DNA from: an uncultured Bacteroides sp. | GTDB lineage: Bacteria; Bacteroidota; Bacteroidia; Bacteroidales; Bacteroidaceae | Direction of reading: 5' to 3' | DNA: 15,756 nucleotides | Assembly: GCF_949298305.1 (NCBI RefSeq) | Contig: NZ_CASFWU010000068.1 | Location: 1 to 15,756, forward strand | Shown here: in pieces, positions 13,625 through 15,756 of the stretch | Layout: each line of letters starts with the position of its first letter | How positions within the stretch are numbered: position 1 is the stretch's first letter | Position numbers and translations under genes: made by a program | Notes under the pieces: model-generated | Databases searched by the model: none | What the model was told of the DNA's origin: nothing | Seen by the model: only the letters and a program-made list of their open reading frames with translations

Positions 13625-13943
13625 ACCTACTTTCCAACGGGAAGCCAAACGGATGGCCAAACATTACCATTCGTTTGCCAAAGACTATGAAACCCTGATT
13701 GACGCTTTGGAACAAAATCCCCACCTCGGCACCGACCTCGGCGGCGGTCTGCGCAAGATACGCATGGCCATCACCTCGAAAGGACGAGGGAAAAGTGGCG
13801 GGGCGCGGGTCATCACCTTCACCGTAATTGTCGCGGTCGATGAAACGGAAATCAACCTGCTCTACATCTACGACAAGGCCGAGCGCGAGAACATCTCCCC
13901 GCACGAAATAGAAGAACTGCTGCGCAAAAACGGGCTGGGGTAA
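13602..13943 (+). CDS. RelE/ParE-family toxin (HigB-like)
   Basis: This is a 113-residue basic protein of the RelE/ParE/HigB superfamily, whose RelE-type members cut mRNA at the ribosome. It begins MNYKILVKPTFQREAKRMAK (beta strand plus helix). The central GGGLRKIRMAITSKGRGKSGGARVIT block (about 47-73) is the family core: RKIRM, then KGKSGGARV-type loop and strand carrying the basic residues expected for RNA contact. LLYIYDKAERENISPHEIEEL follows (about 86-106), as in active family members. No frameshift or missing core is seen, so the toxin looks intact. The ATG at 13602 lies inside the antitoxin gene in another frame. Target and cleavage preference are unknown. Confidence 0.88.
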   Translation: MNYKILVKPTFQREAKRMAKHYHSFAKDYETLIDALEQNPHLGTDLGGGLRKIRMAITSKGRGKSGGARVITFTVIVAVDETEINLLYIYDKAERENISPHEIEELLRKNGLG

Positions 13944-13956
13944 TCCCCGGCCCGTT
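13929..13956 (+). terminator. Strong hairpin overlapping the toxin stop codon
   Basis: A 12-bp stem pairs 13929-13940 (AACGGGCTGGGG) with 13945-13956 (CCCCGGCCCGTT), with one G-T pair. The four-base loop TAAT contains the TAA stop (13941-13943). No T-tract follows, so this is either a factor-assisted terminator or an mRNA 3' stabiliser. Confidence 0.6.
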
Positions 13957-14212
13957 CCGCATATAGAACCTAAGTATTAAAACTGGTAGCTGAAAAGGGA
14001 CAGACTACCGCCTGGGACTTGTATATCGTGGCCACAGCCATCTATAGCCGGGCAGAACGGATTTCCCAGCACTGATTCCGCAGAACGGAGCAATGGCGGA
14101 ACTCCAGTTTTCCCGTCTGCCAGCAGAGGTGGAAATACAGGATGCAGTTCTGGTAAGCTAATAAACATATTGCCCAAGATTTCAACCATTATTGGGAAAA
14201 CAAAACGCATGC
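13957..14212. other. Gene-free stretch between toxin gene and metallopeptidase
   Basis: No convincing protein gene lies here. The minus-strand open frame at 13977-14210 (77 codons) has no family resemblance and is Pro/Leu/Gly-rich in a way typical of a random frame. Structure visible: CAGAACGG twice (about 14051 and 14091), TTCCGC inverted as GCGGAA (about 14087 and 14115), and CCCAA/TTGGG near 14173-14196. With the hairpin at 14215-14256 this could be a small RNA or the remnant of an element; low confidence. Confidence 0.3.
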
Positions 14213-14214
14213 AA

Positions 14215-14256
14215 GGGAGAACCAGATGGTAATATGCCGTTGGATTCTCCCCTTTT
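14215..14256 (+). terminator. Terminator-like hairpin with T-tract
   Basis: GGGAGAACCA (14215-14224) pairs with TGG-A-TTCTCCC (14241-14251), a 10-bp stem with one bulged A, then CTTTTCATTATTT. It is the only T-tracted hairpin downstream of the toxin gene on this strand; it could end a read-through transcript or a small RNA made from 13950-14250. Confidence 0.6.
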
Positions 14257-14313
14257 CATTATTTATGCTTCTAAAAAAAGTCTAATGTAAACAGTGAATT
14301 TGTGGAATAAGCG

Positions 14314-14321
14314 TATCTTTA
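14314..14321 (+). promoter_or_regulatory. -7 box of the metallopeptidase gene
   Basis: TATCTTTA differs from TAnnTTTG only in the last base. A start near 14328 leaves a leader of about 26 nt. The TTTG at 14299 lies only 11 bp upstream, too close to be a normal -33 element. Confidence 0.45.
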
Positions 14322-14353
14322 GGGCAGAATAGAGAAAAACATACAGAAATTTT

Positions 14354-15658
14354 ATGAGAAGAATAATTTTCGTTACGACATTGATTCTGATGTTGTGCCG
14401 GGTTGCAATGGCAGAAGGAATCAAAAACTATACACTTGACATCAGCAAGGTGAATCAGGAAGCCTCCAATCTTCATGTCAAATGCTCTTTCTCATTGGAT
14501 TTTCAGGATAAAGACAGCATATCCATGAATTTCGGAGGCGGTCAGGAATTCTCCATTGACAACTTGAATATCAATAGTGGAGAGTTCGAATATGAATTAT
14601 ACCGAGAGTCCAAGAGTATAGTTTTCCGGAAAGAGTCTTCGCAGAAAATCTCCGTCAGCATGAACTATAACTATACAAACCTTTCCTCATTCTTCATTTA
14701 TGGGAAAGGAGATGCAGAATTGTGGGAGACAAGTTTTGGAGAATACTTCTATCCTTATGTGCCAAATACCTTCATGGATGTAACCTTGAATGTGGAAACA
14801 CCGGATTCGCTTTCCTTTATCTGCTCATACCCCTTGGAGTCGAACGATACCACGAAATACAGCGGCAAATTGAACCGTATCCTGTCGCAGTCGTTGACAC
14901 TGGCCTTCATACGCGATGAAGCTTATCAACGGACAGATGAACACATCCCAGGCAAGTTGTCTATCTACCAGATCAAGGACATGCAGTGCGGCAAGGAGAG
15001 GTATGACGAACTGCTTGCACTGACTGAAGCCGCTATCGTATTCTTTGGCAAAGTCTATGGAGAAGACTATATTTCCGCAAAGCGGAATGTGACAGCTCTT
15101 CCCGTGTATCTGTTCCATAACGGAGAAGGGTTCAGCAACAGATACAACATCGGCTTTATCTCCGCTTCACAGGAGAAGTTTTCCACAAAACCCGACATAT
15201 ATCCGCTGATGCACGAAATCGGGCACCGGTGGCTGGGAGAATGGACACTGCTCATTGATGACGGACAACCGGGAGCCTATTTCATCAAAGAGACACTGAA
15301 TGAGTTCATGACCCTCATGTTTATCCGTTTTGTCTGTGGCAACGCATACTACGAAACCCAACTTGACTGGTGCAAGTCGGAATACGAGAAGATCAAGGGA
15401 ACCCCACAGGATGAACCGCTTGTAAATGTTGTGTTGAACAACAACAATACCGTCATTTACAGAAAAGGTCCGCTGGCGTTGCTCCGTATAGCGGAACAGA
15501 TAGGATACGGTGAACTGATGAGCATCATATCCAGATTCTATAAGGAGTACGCAGGAAAGTATCCGTTGAAATATACGGACTTCATCGACATGGTTAATGA
15601 AAGCCATGCAGGAGTTGGGGACCAACTTGACCTGTTGCTGACTGCTCAATCATTGTAA
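14354..15658 (+). CDS. Secreted M1-like (gluzincin) zinc metallopeptidase
   Basis: This 434-residue protein has a cleavable Sec signal: hydrophobic 4-14 and likely cleavage after VAMA at residue 20. Residues 25-185 look beta-rich, like the N-terminal domain of M1 aminopeptidases. The zinc site is H287-E288-I-G-H291 in MHEIGHRWLGEW, with Glu313 in FIKETLNEF as the probable third ligand, aligned to the WLxEGLAEY pattern of M1-like enzymes; here the gap from the second His to that Glu is 22 residues against 19 in classical M1 enzymes. RKGPLALLRIAEQIG (about 376-390) and FYKEYAGKYPLKYTDF follow, as in the helical C-terminal part. The usual GxMEN exopeptidase motif was not seen. It probably acts in the periplasm on peptides; the substrate is unknown. 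It stands alone, with its own -7 box and terminator. Confidence 0.82.
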   Translation: MRRIIFVTTLILMLCRVAMAEGIKNYTLDISKVNQEASNLHVKCSFSLDFQDKDSISMNFGGGQEFSIDNLNINSGEFEYELYRESKSIVFRKESSQKISVSMNYNYTNLSSFFIYGKGDAELWETSFGEYFYPYVPNTFMDVTLNVETPDSLSFICSYPLESNDTTKYSGKLNRILSQSLTLAFIRDEAYQRTDEHIPGKLSIYQIKDMQCGKERYDELLALTEAAIVFFGKVYGEDYISAKRNVTALPVYLFHNGEGFSNRYNIGFISASQEKFSTKPDIYPLMHEIGHRWLGEWTLLIDDGQPGAYFIKETLNEFMTLMFIRFVCGNAYYETQLDWCKSEYEKIKGTPQDEPLVNVVLNNNNTVIYRKGPLALLRIAEQIGYGELMSIISRFYKEYAGKYPLKYTDFIDMVNESHAGVGDQLDLLLTAQSL

Positions 15659-15668
15659 ATTACTACTG

Positions 15669-15694
15669 GTGCGATAAAATCGCATTAGTTTTAA
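15669..15694 (+). terminator. Terminator after the metallopeptidase
   Basis: TGCGAT (15670-15675) pairs with ATCGCA (15679-15684) around AAA, extended by G15669-T15685, and is followed by TTAGTTTTAAAT. It begins 11 bp after the stop codon. The remaining tail to 15756 contains GTTCTTTGACATTTTGG, possibly the start of a promoter or leader for something beyond the window. Confidence 0.65.
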
Positions 15695-15756
15695 ATATCA
15701 TCAAATAACGAGAGTTCTTTGACATTTTGGTTTAAAATGATTGATGAGTCTTGCTT

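Noticed and set aside
13977..14210. 77-codon minus-strand open frame
   Set aside because: No recognisable domain, signal or ribosome-binding context; kept only as part of the gene-free stretch.

Overview
The window looks like chromosomal DNA of a Bacteroidales gut bacterium (Bacteroides/Phocaeicola-like). Supporting signs are promoter -7 boxes of the form TAnnTTTG with no E. coli-type -35/-10 pairs, many short-lipobox lipoproteins, and families typical of the group (DUF6078, DUF4476, PepSY-like secreted proteins, a TPR lipoprotein with a cytoplasmic tail). No rRNA, tRNA, CRISPR array or complete insertion sequence was seen. This assignment is an inference from style and family content.

Layout: (1) 1-4259, a fatty-acyl redox cluster on the + strand: etfB (5' end cut off by the window), etfA and a long acyl-CoA dehydrogenase. 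ETF takes electrons from, or gives them to, the dehydrogenase. The etfA/dehydrogenase junction is interrupted by an AT-richer gene for an S23-type four-helix-bundle protein, bracketed by inverted arrays of a 10-bp repeat (GGAGTTA family). The same arrays, without a gene, lie between etfB and etfA. (2) 4260-7628, small accessory genes on the + strand: a DUF6078 protein, a papain-like (C1) cysteine peptidase lipoprotein, a small GNAT acetyltransferase and a secreted PepSY-like protein. The gaps between them hold repeat islands, including an array of GTTTCA/TGAAAC half-sites at an exact 11-bp pitch. (3) 7629-10822: a TPR lipoprotein with one membrane span and a helical cytoplasmic tail, a class I SAM methyltransferase, and a BamE-like/DUF4476 lipoprotein. 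(4) 11006-13159 on the - strand: a lipoprotein amylo-alpha-1,6-glucosidase-type glycosidase. It converges on the previous gene across a 30-bp-stem hairpin. (5) 13382-13943: a type II toxin-antitoxin pair with a clear dyad operator candidate. (6) 13944-14353: a gene-free stretch with a terminator-like hairpin. (7) 14354-15658: a secreted zinc metallopeptidase (HEIGH) followed by a terminator.

Only the ETF/dehydrogenase set and the toxin-antitoxin pair look like functional gene units; the other genes seem to be independent transcription units. The most unusual content is between the genes: at least four families of short, strictly phased tandem repeats (pitches of 7, 8, 10 and 11 bp), mostly arranged as inverted pairs, one pair enclosing the four-helix-bundle gene. 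I read that pair plus its gene as a candidate small mobile or repeat-borne element. This is inference; the repeats themselves are read directly from the sequence.
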